Source of the DNA: Botryosphaeria dothidea
Taxonomy: Eukaryota > Ascomycota > Dothideomycetes > Botryosphaeriales > Botryosphaeriaceae
Assembly (NCBI GenBank): GCA_011503125.2
Contig: WWBZ02000016.1
Location: 434,001-498,000 of the forward strand
Direction: 5' to 3'
Length of the DNA stretch: 64,000 nucleotides
A program made the translations under genes and the position numbers. A model generated the notes under the pieces. The model had not been told where the DNA came from, searched no databases, and saw only the letters and a list, made by a program, of their open reading frames with translations. Positions 46,279 to 59,000 of the stretch are shown piece after piece. Position 1 is the stretch's first letter; every line of letters begins with the position of its first letter.

Positions 46279-46857
46279 TGGCGCAGGTGCCTTCTTCGCC
46301 TCCACAGCCGGCAGCGCCTCCTTCTTATTGCTCTCAACCGGCGCGACAGCAACATCATTCTGCTGTTCCGGCACAGGAGCCATCAGCGGCGGCGGCGAAG
46401 GCGAAGCCTCTCGTTGTAACTTTCCCTCCTCGTCCTCCACCCGCACCTGCTCATCCTCGACCTCCTCCTCCGCCGCGGCGGCGTCCTCCTCCACGGCGGC
46501 AGGCTGCTCGATCAGCTCGACGACGGGCTCGGGCACGGGCGTGAAGTCGTCGTCGAACAGGTCGTCGTCCTCGCGCGTCTGCGCGAACTCGTCGGCCATC
46601 GGGTCCGGGCTGTAGAGGCCGGCGTCGGCCGCGGAGTATGCGGGCGCGTCGACGACTTGCGGTTGGGGCGCTGCCTTTTCCGCGGTGGCAGAGGGAGCGG
46701 GAGCCGGGGCCTGCCGTGCTGCGGGTTCATCGTCGTCGTGGCCGTTTGCGGAGGCGGGTGCGGCTGAAGGCGGCGATTGCGGGGTGGCATTGGCGGGCTT
46801 CTGCTTCTCTTGCGCCTCGGACGCGGCTGGCGGCGTGGCCCAGCGGGAAGTGAGCAT
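44854..46857 (-). CDS. RGG-rich low-complexity protein, function unknown
   Basis: This encodes 608 residues from exons 46857-45958 and 45780-44854 (intron 177 bases). The N-terminal half is disordered: MLTSRWATPPAASEAQEKQ, an acidic stretch (DDDLFDDDFTPVPEPVVEL), a run of eleven glutamines near 46240-46275, then RGG repeats (RGGRGGRGGRGGRGG). The middle, starting at exon 2 (AKLTDEQLAERMSAIKLKNA), is a charged coiled coil through NRQQMMGERERNRLRKL, followed by GREWDADKEE. A second Gly/Arg-rich block and an acidic C-terminus ending KKSWADQIDE follow. I recognise this architecture as a conserved filamentous-fungal hypothetical protein; similar proteins have been labelled proline-rich or cell-wall proteins without proof. 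RGG blocks and coiled coil suggest RNA or ribosome association, which is inference only. Confidence 0.85.
46240..46275. repeat. Glutamine-coding CTG/CAG repeat
   Basis: A (CTG)n/(TTG)n run on the plus strand encodes about eleven consecutive glutamines in the RGG-rich protein on the minus strand. It is imperfect (CAG and CAA codons are mixed). Confidence 0.8.
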
Positions 46858-47352
46858 CGTAGCGGGCTGTTGGTAATTGATGGAGTTGGGGAAATGTTTC
46901 CGATGAGTGGCCCGACCAACAAGGACTGACGACACGGTAATGCGATGGGAGTGGTGGAAGCTAGCGTATAGAAATAGTCTGTTGTGATGTTGATAGCCTG
47001 GAGATTTACCGGGCGACCCAGGATGCTCAGCCGCACCAAACCGCTTTTGGCAAGCGGTGAGGCTGTCCGTACGCAAGCACCCCCCACTCATCCCTGCACC
47101 TGCCCGCGATTGGTCGTCCAACCGCTGAACTTTAGTCAATCCCCGTGCTGACCTTTCTCAAGACACCACACACAAAAGGCGAAAAAGTAGCAATCATCAT
47201 CCTTCCTATTGTCTATAATCCGCACCCATATTCCATGAAATTTTTCCCTGACCTCATTAACCATTCTTTTTCCATCCTCCCGTGCTCAACGAATAGTGGT
47301 ATCAACAAATCAAGAGAAAATAGAAGCCGTCATCGTAATGCCGTTGCAACGT
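46858..47352. other. Short intergenic region between tandem minus-strand genes
   Basis: This holds the promoter of the RGG-rich gene and the 3' UTR of KAP123. No other feature is seen. Confidence 0.6.
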
Positions 47353-50300
47353 TTAACCCCGCAGACGCTGGACGAGGTTGACCAGGTGCTGCCTGGTCTC
47401 CTCCTCGAGCTGGTCCTCAGGAGGGCCAAGCACCTTCTCGAAGACCTGCATCAGCTGAGGAGTAAGCTGCTGCACGAGCTGCTGGATCTGGGGATCCTGA
47501 ACATCATCTGTAATCTTTGTTAGCGAGTCTTCGCCTCCCTTTTTTGTGGTAGTCTATACTTACAGAGCTTGATGAGCATGGTGAACACGGGCTGGTTCTC
47601 ATCAAAGTCCTCACGAAGAGGAAGCAACTCAACCAGGCGAGGAAGGACTTGCTGGAGAGGAACGTTCTCGGGGTGCCTCATGATCATACGGCTGATGCAG
47701 CCAGCAGCGTTGTCGAGCATGCGGGCCTGCTGCTGCTCGTGAAGCATCGGCTCAAGCTTGGTGAAGATCGTGGGGAAGTTCTTCAGCACCTCCTGGACAT
47801 CGTTCGACTTCTCGCAGAGCAGACCAACAGCATAAGCAGCGTTGGACCTAGTCTCCGGGTCCTCATCCGAAAGACGGTGGACCAGCAGCTTCATGAGAGT
47901 GGTGGTGAAAGGAGTAACAGCACCACCCATGTTGCCAATGCAGTCGGCAATAGAACCAACAGAGTTGCTGCGCTCCACGGACTCCTGGCCGCTGGCGTAC
48001 TTCATGACCGGCTTCTCGAAAATCTTCCAGAGCTCCGCAAAGCTCTCGCCAAGAGCAGCCGAAAGGCAAGTCACGCAGTCAAGAGCGACCTCGATGACAA
48101 GCCAGTCGTACTCGGAAGACTCATCAAGAGCCTCATCAAGTTCTTCATCACCCAGATCCTGCTGGCAAGGGTGACGCTTGGTGAGGATGGCAATGATGTG
48201 ATTGGTGAGCTGAGGGATTACGGTTCCATTCTGGTTGACCAGAATGGCCGGGCCGGTAAGCTTGAGGGTCGCACCGAGGTCACGGCAGATATCGGTGACG
48301 GTTCCACTACCAGAATGTCAGCGTTGTTGACTTCCAAGAAGTACAGACATGTCAAAAAGCGTTGCTTGGATCAGAAACAGAATCGCTTTCACTTCAACCG
48401 CACATTTGTGCGTCAGAGTGAGCTGGGTAATAACGAAATGTGTTGTCATCCTTTCACAGGGTGCTGTGTTTTAGAAAAAAAAAGAAACTGTGAAACTTAC
48501 CGGTCCATCTCATCCTCGAGGATCTCAAGAGTAGCGTTCATAGCCTCCTGACCAAGCTTGACGAGATCATCTGAAGGCTGAACCTGGAGAGGAAGACCAG
48601 GCTTCCACTTGGCCATGCCTTCGCCCTCGGCCATACCCCAGATGGTGGCATACGAACGCCAGAGGGTGCCAATAGCGGACTTGCGGACACCCTCATAAGC
48701 ATGGTGGACCATCTTCAGAACGGCCTCGATGGTGCGGGCAAGGTAGGGAACGTAGCGGTGACGAGTAGAGGAGATGACATCGCCAATGACCTCAACCGCA
48801 ATTTCCTTTTCCATGGCAACGGCGGTAACAGCGTTCAGATCATCCCAGTCGTCGTCATCCTCGTCGTCTAGATCGAGGATTCCATCATCATCATCATCGT
48901 CATCGTCAGTGGCATCGGCAACCTTGATCTTCTTGCCCGCAACAGTGATCTCTTGGCCGACGAGGTCCTTAGCCTCCTCGCCGAGGGCAACCTCCAGGTC
49001 AGTCTCATCCTGAGACAGGCACTTGAGAAGACCCTCGACGACACCAGGGAGGAAGGACTCAAATTCTTCCTCGTAGACCTTAGCCATGGTGCTCCACAAG
49101 ATGTAGCTGGTCTCGCGGAGACGCGGGTGGTCGAGGTTGAGGGCTTCCTCCGAGGCTTGCATAAGGCCCTGGACGTAGTCCCTGAAAGGCGCAGGGCCAA
49201 CAGCACCGGCGATCTTGCCCATGGAGTCGCAGACGACACCGCGCAGGTCAAGCTCATCCTGGCTGTCCTTAAGCTGGACAAAGGGAGCAAGGGCCTGCAT
49301 CGTAGGCTGGAAGAAAGGCAGGAAAGCTCCACCAGAAGCAGCGGCAACAGAGCCGACAGCGCCGACAGAAGCAATCTGGGTCTTGAAATCCGAGGAGTTG
49401 AAAAGATTGTTGAACCTCGGGACGAGCTCGCTAACGTACTTAGCAGCATCTTCCTCATCCAGACCCTCAATCAGAGAGTCGATGGCATTGCAGCTTCCAC
49501 GGACGATTTCCAGAGCGCGGTCGGACTCGGGGCCTTGAGCAGCGCCGATGGCCATATCGAGGTTCTTGACCAGAGCGGGAATAAGCCTGCCATGCTCCTT
49601 GGCCATCTCCTCGGCAAGGTCATCGGCAAGCCTTGCCACACCATTGAGAGCGGCGGCACGGACCTTGACCTCGGGATCTTCGAGCAGACGGAGGGCCAGA
49701 GGAAGAATCTCGCCGAGCTGAGTAGCGATGAAGTCAGGGGCTCCCTCAACGCACATACCAAGGGCGAGAATACCGGCCCGCCTGTAATCGGGGTTGTCGC
49801 TGTTGACATAGTTGCCCATGGCGTGAAGAAGAGGAACGATGACCTGGTTGGGAGGAAGGCTCTGGGACAGGATGTCGAGGAGACCGAGGGCAGAGCGAGC
49901 CGGAGTAACTTCCTCGTCCTCGCTAGAAAGATCGCCCAGTTCCGTGACAATGTGCAGAGCGGTAAGGGTGAGCTTCTCGCCGAGCTTCTTGCCCTGAACT
50001 TTGAGCTTGCGGTAGCGCACGCACTGCATGAGGAAAGCGAGCGCTTGCGACCGAGCATCCTCATCAACGTCGGTCTTGGCGCCAATAGTATTCATGAAGT
50101 TGACCAGGTTCTCAAAGTGAGTGTTCAGCAAGGCGGACTCGCAACCAAGCAGAGTCTGGAAAACCTCGAAAGCCTGCATAGACTTGTCCTCATCACCGGA
50201 CTGGATGGTGGCCTCGAGGACATTGACCATCTTGGGGAGAATGTTGTCAAAAGCCTGCAGAGAGTGCTTGTCCTCATCGGGGTCCAGAAGCATGGCCACG

Positions 50301-50914
50301 CGGCTCAGAGCGAGCATCGTGTTGACGCGGACCTCAAGGCTCGCAGGGTCGTCGATGGTCTTGCCCAGGAGGTTGAAGAGCTCAGCAAAGTTCTCAGAGA
50401 ACATGTCACCCATGGTCTCAATCAGAGTGTAGATCATGAAGACGGCGACCTCGCGATGCCTCGGCTCGTCGCTTCCGGCAGCCTGCTGCAGAGTCTGGGG
50501 GAGATCTGCCCACTGTCCATCCTCAAGGTCGTTCTTGGCGATAGCGGCGACAACGCGGGCGGAAGAGTGGCGGACAAGGGTAACCTCCTGGTTCATGGTT
50601 GACTGAAGCAGCTGGTTGCGAATCTCAGGCTTCTGCTGCTCAGGGAGGTTCGCCCAGTGCTTGCCGACCAGCTTCCTCGCCTCGACGGCGGCGAGCTGGC
50701 GCAGTGCCTGGTCCTCATGGGAGACGAGGATCTGGAGGAGCGTGGTAAGGGCCTCGGGCGACTTGTAGTAGTCCTTGTTCAGGGTCGCGGTCGCGGCCTT
50801 GACGCGCTCAGTGTCGGCTGTAGGTTGTGAGCGGAGGGACTCGGCGGCGAGGAGGGGCAGTTACTTACGCAGCAGAAGGCTCTGGAGAAGCCCAACGAAC
50901 TGTTGCTGGTCCAT
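47353..50914 (-). CDS. KAP123: Importin beta-family karyopherin Kap123
   Basis: This is a nuclear import receptor of the Kap123/importin-4 type, which carries ribosomal proteins and histones into the nucleus. Exons are 50914-50869, 50817-48501, 48306-47564 and 47507-47353, giving 1086 residues. The N-terminus reads MDQQQFVGLLQSLLLPDTER, then the importin-beta N domain (ALTTLLQILVSHEDQALRQL). A long array of HEAT repeats follows, for example RHREVAVFMIYTLIETMG, YRRAGILALGMCVEGAPDF and VRAAALNGVARLADDLAEEM. An acidic loop (ATDDDDDDDDGILDLDDEDD) marks the region that commonly binds cargo or Ran in the family. The end reads HLVNLVQRLRG. Kap121 (importin-5) is the nearest alternative; the N-terminus and overall text favour Kap123. 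Confidence 0.93.
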
Positions 50915-52885
50915 GACGGGCGACTGGGCAAACGGCACGGCCAGCAAAAGAGGGGTATCAAAAGAGCAAAGGGAAAGAGGGTGTTTGCGGGCGCTGGGAA
51001 GAAAAGAAGAGGGCGCGGTGGAGATGGAATTATTTTTCTGCCAGTCTACTCACCGCCACACGAAGCGGGCGACGGCCACGCGAAGGGTCTTGGTGCGAGC
51101 TCCTGATCCCTGTCCGAGGCTGATCTTGCCCGAACAACAATGCGACGAGATCCTGACTTTCTGCCAAAAAAATTTTGCATCGGCAAAGTGAACCCGCGGC
51201 TAGGCTGCTGGTTGATCCTCACGCAGCGCGCCCAGTCGCGGATTTTGCTTTCTTTTCTTATTGTGGGTGCAGGCACGGCACTCGTGGCAAGCGCGACGCC
51301 GTCCACTCAAGAATTTTCAAGCCCGAGTCGAGGCGCCTATGAGATCATCCCGACCCCCCAGCCTGCGGAACGCTGCCCCTCAGGTCAATGCGCGCGTCCG
51401 AATCCGTGGTCTCCACTCACCCATTGTCGATGCCAAAGGGTCGCACCACGAGGTAAAACATATGTTCAACGCCATGGAGTGCAGCACGTTACGGCGCTTG
51501 TGATTTCCTGATTCGGACTAGTACGGACGAAATGATCGATGGTAGTCTGCTTTGACGCGTAGGAGACGCGTTGTTTACCTGGTACGGGGTCGTTCCAATA
51601 TAAGGACATGCAATATCAAAGACGAAAGCGTGGGGAGTTGGAACCTTCATCTGGACGTGAATGCAATCGGTCTTCTCAACATTTACATCCTGACAAATGC
51701 TTCAACTCCCCACGGTAAGGACATGTTGCAATAATTTTGAACCCGATCTTGCAAGACCATATTGATCGTGAGTTTGTTCGGGCTCCCGCAGGAGGCTTAA
51801 AAGCGCAGTTTTCCGTCTCCATGACGGTCAATCAATCCGTCGGCAGGAATCTTATATCGTGTACTATCCAAATGATTCAACGTTGTTCCGCGTTCATTCT
51901 CCGTGAAATAACGTAGGCACGAATTCTTGGTCTAGACGAGAGGAACGAGTTGCGCTCGAAAGAACACCCAAGTGGACAGTGCCCAGTGTCATTGTTCGTA
52001 TTTGTTTCTACTGGTCTTATAGAAGCGACTGTGTTTGCTGTAAGACAATATCACGGTCCAGATGGTGCGTATAAAGGATTAATTTGCGATTCGGGTCTCT
52101 ATAGTTAATATGATAGTGCTTAAAGTGAATTGTTCATTTCGATATCTTTGCTTCTCGCATAGTGGTTTTAAAATACTCGAACAAGCTTCATACACATAGG
52201 CAGGTAGCTTGCTCTTGTTCAGTTTGCATACAAGCGGTGCTTTAATCTATTTCAGAGGACTTCCAATTTTCTCTGGAAGCAAAGCAAGCCAGTGGGCTTT
52301 AGTGTTCGAGAGCTGGAAACAACTGCCGGTCATGCGCAGACAAAAATGTTTGCCAGAGGCTCAGGAAAGTTATTTCAGTTCCGAGCCATAACTATCTCCC
52401 TGCCTCATGCACAGGCAGCGACCTGCTTTTAACGCCATCTGTGACTCAGTTGTGTATATACGCGCGTGAATGCCGGGATCAGGTGTCTGGCGGATAGCAC
52501 TTCTGGCGATCGGACTGACTCCGGCGCAGCGATCTGCTGCACCAGGCGAGCAATAGCAGCTCAGATCGAGGCGCAAGGTTGCGAAGGTGAGCGCGAGAGC
52601 TGTTGCGCTGGCCGCAGTTCTTGGCGCCGCTATACCTTGTGCGTACTAGCGCGAAGGGCTGCTGTGGTTCAGTGTGCCTTCCCAAAGATGTGCTCTCCAG
52701 CAAACCGTCCACCCCTCCAAGCCGCCGTCCTTTCGTCATCTTGGCTCCCATCCTCCGGCCCTCCTCGCCGCCATCTGCACGCTAGTTTCTGTGGTTCAAA
52801 CACCTCAGATTCCTCCGCTCAAGCTCCGGGACGCGCTTGACGGAACACCTCACCCCCGACACTTCTCACATAGAGCTCCGCACTC
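50915..52885. other. 1.97-kb divergent intergenic region
   Basis: This contains the promoters of KAP123 (-) and the DUF2433 gene (+), and a MITE-related palindrome at 51631-51712. The stretch 51720-52460 is AT-rich and gene-free. No RNA gene is evident. Confidence 0.55.
51631..51712. repeat. Diverged MITE-related palindrome
   Basis: An 82-base segment has the perfect inverted ends TGGGGAGTTG (51631-51640) and CAACTCCCCA (51703-51712). The text just inside (GAACCTTCATCTGGACGTGA) resembles the inner arms of the elements at 21561-21776 and 28882-29082. The outer arms of those elements are not recognisable here. I read it as a diverged or incomplete third member. Confidence 0.6.
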
Positions 52886-55079
52886 ATGGCTACTGTACGT
52901 AACGCGCGCGCGCGAACTCCGCCTCATGCGACACCCTCTTCCGCCGTGGGACAAATGCTAATTGATAGCAGCAAGCCCCCAACCAGCCGCGCGCTTACAA
53001 CGCTGCCTACCTGCCGAACGGTGGCCCAGCCGCTGGCCCTACGCCTGGTGCCATGCCGCTGCTCCCCAACCAGGGCCGCGTCCTACAAACCCAGAACTCG
53101 AGGATCCTCTGCATTGCTGATGTCCGAGGTACGTCTGCGCAGTCGGCTGCTGTCAATGGCGCTGTAAAATGCTGAAAGCCATGCAGGCAACCTAAGATCT
53201 CTCAACGAGCTTGCCGACCAAGCGAGAGCTGACGCTATCATCCACACCGGCGACTTCGGCTTTTATGACGACCGCTCGCTAGATCGCATCGCTGAGAAGT
53301 ATGTACCCCATCATCACGCGAGCCCGATAGTCTGCTGATACCTTGCTCAGGACGCTCCGCCATGTCGCCCAATACTCGCCGCTCCTCTCGCAACCCGTGA
53401 AGACCTCGATCGCGCAGGCACCTCCGCAACCGCCTCTCCGCGAGCGCTATGTCCGCGAGGGCCTGAAGCTCTCAGAACTTCCCGACTTCCTCAACGGCAC
53501 CTACACTTTGAAGGTGCCCGTTTACACTGTTTGGGGTGCGTGCGAGGACGTCCAGGTGCTGGAGAAGCTGCGCTCTGGTGAATACAAGATCAACAATTTG
53601 CACATCATTGATGAGGCACACTCTCGTCTGGTCGAGGCCGGTGGCGTCAAGCTCCGTCTTCTTGGTCTTGGTGGCGCAGTTGTCATGCACAAGCTGTTCG
53701 ACAACGGTGAGGGAAGGACGACTATTGCCGGAGGCCAGGGTACCATGTGGACGACGTTGCTGCAGATGGGTGAGCTGGTTGACACGGCTAATCGCGTTTA
53801 TGACCCTACCGAGACCCGCATCTTCGTCACCCACGCGTCGCCTGCGCGTGAGGGCCTGCTCAACCAGCTGTCTGTCACCTTGAAGGCGGACTTCTCCATT
53901 TCAGCCGGCTTGCACTTCCGCTACGGTAGCTCGTACAACGAGTTCAGCGTCAACCCTACTCTGGACCACTACCGCGGCAAGCTTGCAGCCTCGCGCGCCT
54001 CGTTCAACGATGTCTGGGAGACGGTCAAGAGCGAGGTCGAGCCGGCTGTTTCGGAGAACCCTAGCCAGCAACAGTTGCTCAAACTGGCCTTGGACATTGT
54101 CGAGAAGATGCCGACCATCGCAAATGGCGGTAACCCCTTCGGTGGCCACGTCGGTCCTGCAACCGGTCAAATCGACGAGAGCGCCTTCAAGAACATGTGG
54201 AACTTCAACTTGGCGGATGCTGCATACGGTTGGCTGGTGCTGGATATCGACCAGGGAAGAATTGGCACGGAAATGCGTGCTCAGGGCTTCAACTTTTCCC
54301 ACCGCGGTGGAAAGGCTCCGCCGCCGGCTGCCCAGCCCGCCGGCAACACTGGTGCTCCTGCTCAGGCTCCCGCTGGCCCTCAGCAGGGTCGCCCTGCTGC
54401 TGGGACTCCCGCATCGAAGCCCGCGCCGCAGCCTGCTCGCTCTCCCGCCCCGGTCACGCCTAACGTTCCAATCAACCCTGCTACTCCCAAGCCCGCTGCT
54501 ACCCCCAGCGCTGCTGGCACTCCTTCCACTGCCAACGCGGACAAGGCTGCCTCAGGTGAGACTAAGCCAAACGGAACCTCAGGTCAAGACAAGCCCGCCG
54601 AGTCCTCCGCCCCGAAGCCTGAATCCGGTAACGCGCGCCCTCAAGTCCACGGTCTTTTCATTACCAACGCCGGATCCGAAGACGATGCGAAGGCTCTGTT
54701 TGCTGCGGAGGACAAGGACAAGATCCAACGCATCGATAAGGGCAAGAACCCTGCTGGTGGTATGACCGCCCACTTCGACCCCGCCGAAGACCTGCAGGCC
54801 ATCTTGAACCGCATGGACCCGGAGTACACCAGCGGAAAGCAGGGCAAGCCGTACGTGAGGGTCTACAAGCCTCGAGGTGGTCTTGCCTGGGGTAGCAGCC
54901 GCGGTGGTGCTCAGGGAAGCGGTTACCGCAGCGGAGGTGCCAGCGACAGTGAGGGTGGACGTGGTCGCGGTGGCTTCCGTGGCGGACGCGGTGGCCGAGG
55001 TGGTGAGCGGGGCCGTGGCCGTGGCCGCGGCGGCTTCAAGGACGGAGCGTCGGCTGCGCCGGCCGGCGGCGACTCGTGA
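52886..55079 (+). CDS. DUF2433 metallophosphoesterase-like protein
   Basis: This is a fungal protein of the DUF2433 family, related to calcineurin-like metallophosphoesterases. Exons are 52886-52894, 52969-53128, 53187-53298 and 53351-55079, giving 669 residues. The first exon has only nine bases (Met-Ala-Thr). The phosphoesterase start reads RILCIADVRGNLRSLNELAD and IIHTGDFGFYD, matching the D-x-R/H and GD metal-binding strands. Later motifs are YTVWGACEDVQVLEKL, RLLGLGGAVVMHKLFD and TRIFVTHASPAREGLL. The last third is disordered: Pro/Ala-rich, then FITNAGSEDDAKALFAAEDK, and finally an RGG-rich tail. The enzymatic activity and substrate are unknown. Exon 2 may instead begin at 52972, because the acceptor is a tandem TAGCAG, which would remove one Gln. 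Confidence 0.88.
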
Positions 55080-56028
55080 AGGGCTGATCCGGGACAATGA
55101 TGGTAGGTCATTGCCAGTCTACATTCGAGCTTCTCTGCGTTTGCATTCGATTCTATCTGTCGTAGCTAGCTAGGGAGTAGGGGGTGGACGGATGATGGAG
55201 CATGGGTCGTTTTTCAAAGGCGAGAGACAAGGGAGGACTTGTTCAGGATACGGCTTTTCGAGCTTTCATGCACAGGCTGGTCTCGGAGGAGCTCTCCTTG
55301 GGCTTTTACATCATTTCCCTTTTCGCTGTGGAGTAGTAGACGTGCGCCGGTGAGCAGACATTTAGCGTCTCTGTGTTTATTCCCCAGGAAAAAGATTTAT
55401 TCCCCTGTACGTTAATAGCGAGTAATGGGAAAAGTCGTGACTTATTACTTGCATTGTTGAAGAAGCGCACGCGATGAGGCTGAGTAGTTTCAGCCCTACA
55501 AGGCCTACTCGTAATTGCAAGGACTGCGTGGTGACATCAATGCCGATCAGACGCAGTTGAAGCATTTGTTACTGTTCCTGCGTCTTTACGAGCTTGGCAT
55601 TCTCCGAGAGTTGTTATTTCTCGACATTACCGCTCGGTCTTTGGAATCCGGTTTAGCCTTGCAGGAGCGACTCCGCAAAGGTACCGCGGTGATGCTGACG
55701 TGTGGGGCTTGGATGTGCCTGGTGCGGAGCGGAGCGGGCCAGGCTACTGGATTGGACGGAGCTCAAGCCTTGCTCGCGCTTGGCCCAGCTGGCTGCGCTA
55801 CGAGTGACGTGCGTCGTTACAACGGGTTCCTACGTACCGAGCACAGCTGCAGCTGATCAACAACCAGACCTCCCGCCACCCGCACTACGCGTGTCTCCAC
55901 GACACCTCACGACCACCATCCATCGCTCTGAACACAGTCCCCGAGTCTTCCGAGACACATTTCAATACGTGCGCCGCCATCGCCATCGCCCCGCATCCAC
56001 GCCCACATACCCAACAGACGACGTCGGC
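55080..56028. other. Intergenic region upstream of NCR1
   Basis: This contains the DUF2433 gene 3' UTR and the NCR1 promoter and leader. A frame at 55702 runs into NCR1 in phase but has no conserved content, so I treat it as leader. No other feature is seen. Confidence 0.55.
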
Positions 56029-59000
56029 ATGGGGGGAAGCTGGGGAGGCACGCGGCTGGTTACCGCGCTGCTACTGGCTCTGCTCGTGGCAACTGGCCTT
56101 GCTGCCGATGACGGATTGACGAAGAAGCACGAAAAGGGCCGATGCGCCATACGAGGACAATGCGGCAGCGAGGGTTTCTTTGGTCCGCAGTTGCCGTGTC
56201 CCGACAACGGCCTAGCAAAGGCACCAGAAGCCGATGTGCGCGAGAAGCTCGTCAGCATCTGTGGCGACAAATGGGCCGACACTGATGTTTGCTGCGAGGA
56301 GGAACAGGTATACTATATTGTCTTTGGTATGAGAAACTCACGTACTAATGCGATGGTTACAGATTGACGCTCTGCAATCAAACCTCAAGCGCGCCGAATC
56401 GCTCATCGCCTCTTGCCCTGCCTGCAAGGAGAACTTCTTCAACCTCTTCTGCACCTTCACCTGCTCGCCCGATCAGTCGCTTTTCGTGAATGTGACCGAG
56501 ACGAAGCCTAAGAATGGAAAGTTGATGGTGACGGAGCTAAACCATCTGGTCTCAGATGACTACGGCTCGCGTTTCTTCGATAGTTGCAAAGATGTCAAGG
56601 TCGGCGCTACCAACGGTAATGCTATGGATCTCATCGGAGGCGGTGCGAAGAACTATACTCGTTTCCTCAAATTCCTCGGCGACAAAAAGTTCCTGGGAAG
56701 CCCTTTCCAGATGAACTTCCCGGATCCCAGTGACTACCCTGGTCTGAAGCCTCAGACAAAGGGTGCCAAGGCTTGCAACGATTCAGATGAGCGGTACCGA
56801 TGTGCCTGTGTTGACTGTCCATCAGTCTGCCCAGAGCTTCCTGAAGTCAAGGAGAACAAGCAATGCCACGTCGGCTTACTGCCGTGTCTGTCGTTTGCTG
56901 TCATCATCATCTACTCGGTTTTCATCCTTCTGCTTATTGTTGCTGTCTCCGGTCACGTCGCATACCAGAAGCATTACCAGCACAAGCAAGAACGCATGCG
57001 CCTCCTTCAGGATTTGGAGCCTAGCGATGATGAAGACGAAGGGGACGTTGTGGCAGCGGCTGGCGTCCTGGATACCCCAACCCGAAAGTATAAGTTGAAT
57101 GACTGGTGTGACAAGGTTTTCAGCCGCCTCGGATATACATGCGCAGAGTACCCTGCTCTTACTATCTTTTCGAGTGTCGTCGTGGTCGTTCTCCTTAGTT
57201 TGGGTTGGCTCAGGTTCACGGTTGAGACGGATCCCGTGCGTCTATGGGTGGCACCCGACTCTGCCGCTGCAGAAGAAAAGGCTTTCTTCGACAAGAACTT
57301 TGGACCCTTCTACCGTGCCGAACAGGCCTTTTTGGTTAATGACACCAACCCGTCCGGGCCAGGGCCAGTTCTGAGCTACGAAACTTTGGGTTGGTGGTTC
57401 GACGTCGAAAGCCGGGTCAACAGGTTGATGATCGATGACATCACCTTTAACGATGTCTGCTTCAAGCCTACCGGTGATTCCTGCGTCGTCCAGTCCGTAA
57501 CGGGCTACTTTGGTGGAGACTTCTTCAATATCAACCCCAAGACCTGGAAGCACGACCTCCGTGCATGCGCCGATTCTCCGGTCGACTGTTTGCCTGATTT
57601 CCAGCAGCCTCTGAATCCGTCAATGATCTTTGGTGGTTGGAAGGAAGACGTTCTCAACGCTCGGGCTCTCATTGTCACCTGGGTTGTCAGTAATCACCAA
57701 GAAGGCACAGAGGAGCTCGAGACAGCGATGACATGGGAGAATAGCCTCAGGAGCTTATTGCGCGACGTCCAGGAGGAGGCTTCAGAGCGCGGCCTTCGCT
57801 TGTCCTTCAACACGGAGATCAGCTTAGAGCAGGAGCTGAACAAGTCCACGAACACGGATGCCAAGATTGTTGTTATCAGCTACATCATCATGTTCATCTA
57901 TGCCTCTTTGGCCCTTGGATCCACTACGCTCTCTGTGCGGTCCATTCTCCAGAACCCAGCAAATGCTTTGGTCCAGTCGAAGTTCATGCTAGGTGTTGTC
58001 GGCATTGTTATCGTCTTGATGTCCGTTTCCGCGTCCGTCGGCCTTTTCTCTGCTGTTGGCATCAAGGTCACCCTGATAATCGCCGAAGTCATTCCCTTCC
58101 TTGTGCTGGCTGTTGGTGTCGACAACATCTTCCTCATCGTCCATGAGTTCGAACGAGTCAACGTTAGCCACGCTGACGGCAGCGTGTCCGAACGGGTTGC
58201 GAAAGCTCTCGGCAGGATGGGACCTAGCATCTTGTTGTCAGCTACCACAGAGACCGTCACATTTGCTCTCGGCGCAGCTGTCGGAATGCCTGCTGTCCGT
58301 AATTTTGCGGCATATGCTGCGGGTGCTGTCTTTATCAATGCGCTTCTGCAGGTCACCATGTTCATCTCTGTCCTAGCTCTCAACCAACGCAGAGTTGAGG
58401 CTAGCCGTTCTGACTGCTTCCCTTGCTTACGTGTCACCCGTGCTGATCCTGGTGGAATCAGCAGTGGAATTGTGTATGGTGGAGATGAAGAGGGAAGTTT
58501 GCAGCGTTTCATTCGCAAGAATTACGCCCCAGCTCTGCTCGGCAAGAAGACCAAGACCGTGGTCATCACCATCTTCCTTGGTATCTTTACAGCAGGCTTG
58601 GCATTGCTTCCCAAGATGGAACTCGGTCTCGACCAACGTATCGCGATTCCCAGCGATTCCTATCTGATCAACTACTTCAACGACCTCTACGACTATTTCG
58701 GCGTGGGACCGCCAGTCTACTTCATCACTCGGGAACTGAATGTCACCGAGCGCAAACACCAGCAAGAGCTCTGCGGTCGCTTCTCAACGTGTGGGGAGCT
58801 CTCCTTGGCAAACACGCTCGAGCAAGAGAGGAAGAGGCCCGACACGTCTTACATCGCGGATGCTGCAGCCAGTTGGATTGATGATTATTTCCTTTGGTTG
58901 AACCCATCCCTTGATAGCTGCTGCTACGATGAAGGCGATGATCCGTGGGGCGATGATAAGAAGGCATGCTTTGTCGATCGCAATCCTCCATGGAACCCTA

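Noticed and set aside
45251..46615. 454-codon Ser/Pro/Ala-rich plus-strand frame opposite the RGG-rich gene
   Set aside because: Its composition follows from reading the Gly/Arg/Glu-rich minus-strand gene backwards; no signal peptide or conserved block.
48953..50602. 549-codon open frame on the plus strand opposite KAP123
   Set aside because: It is the antisense shadow of the HEAT-repeat coding sequence. It has no domain text of its own, and the minus-strand protein is clearly the real one.
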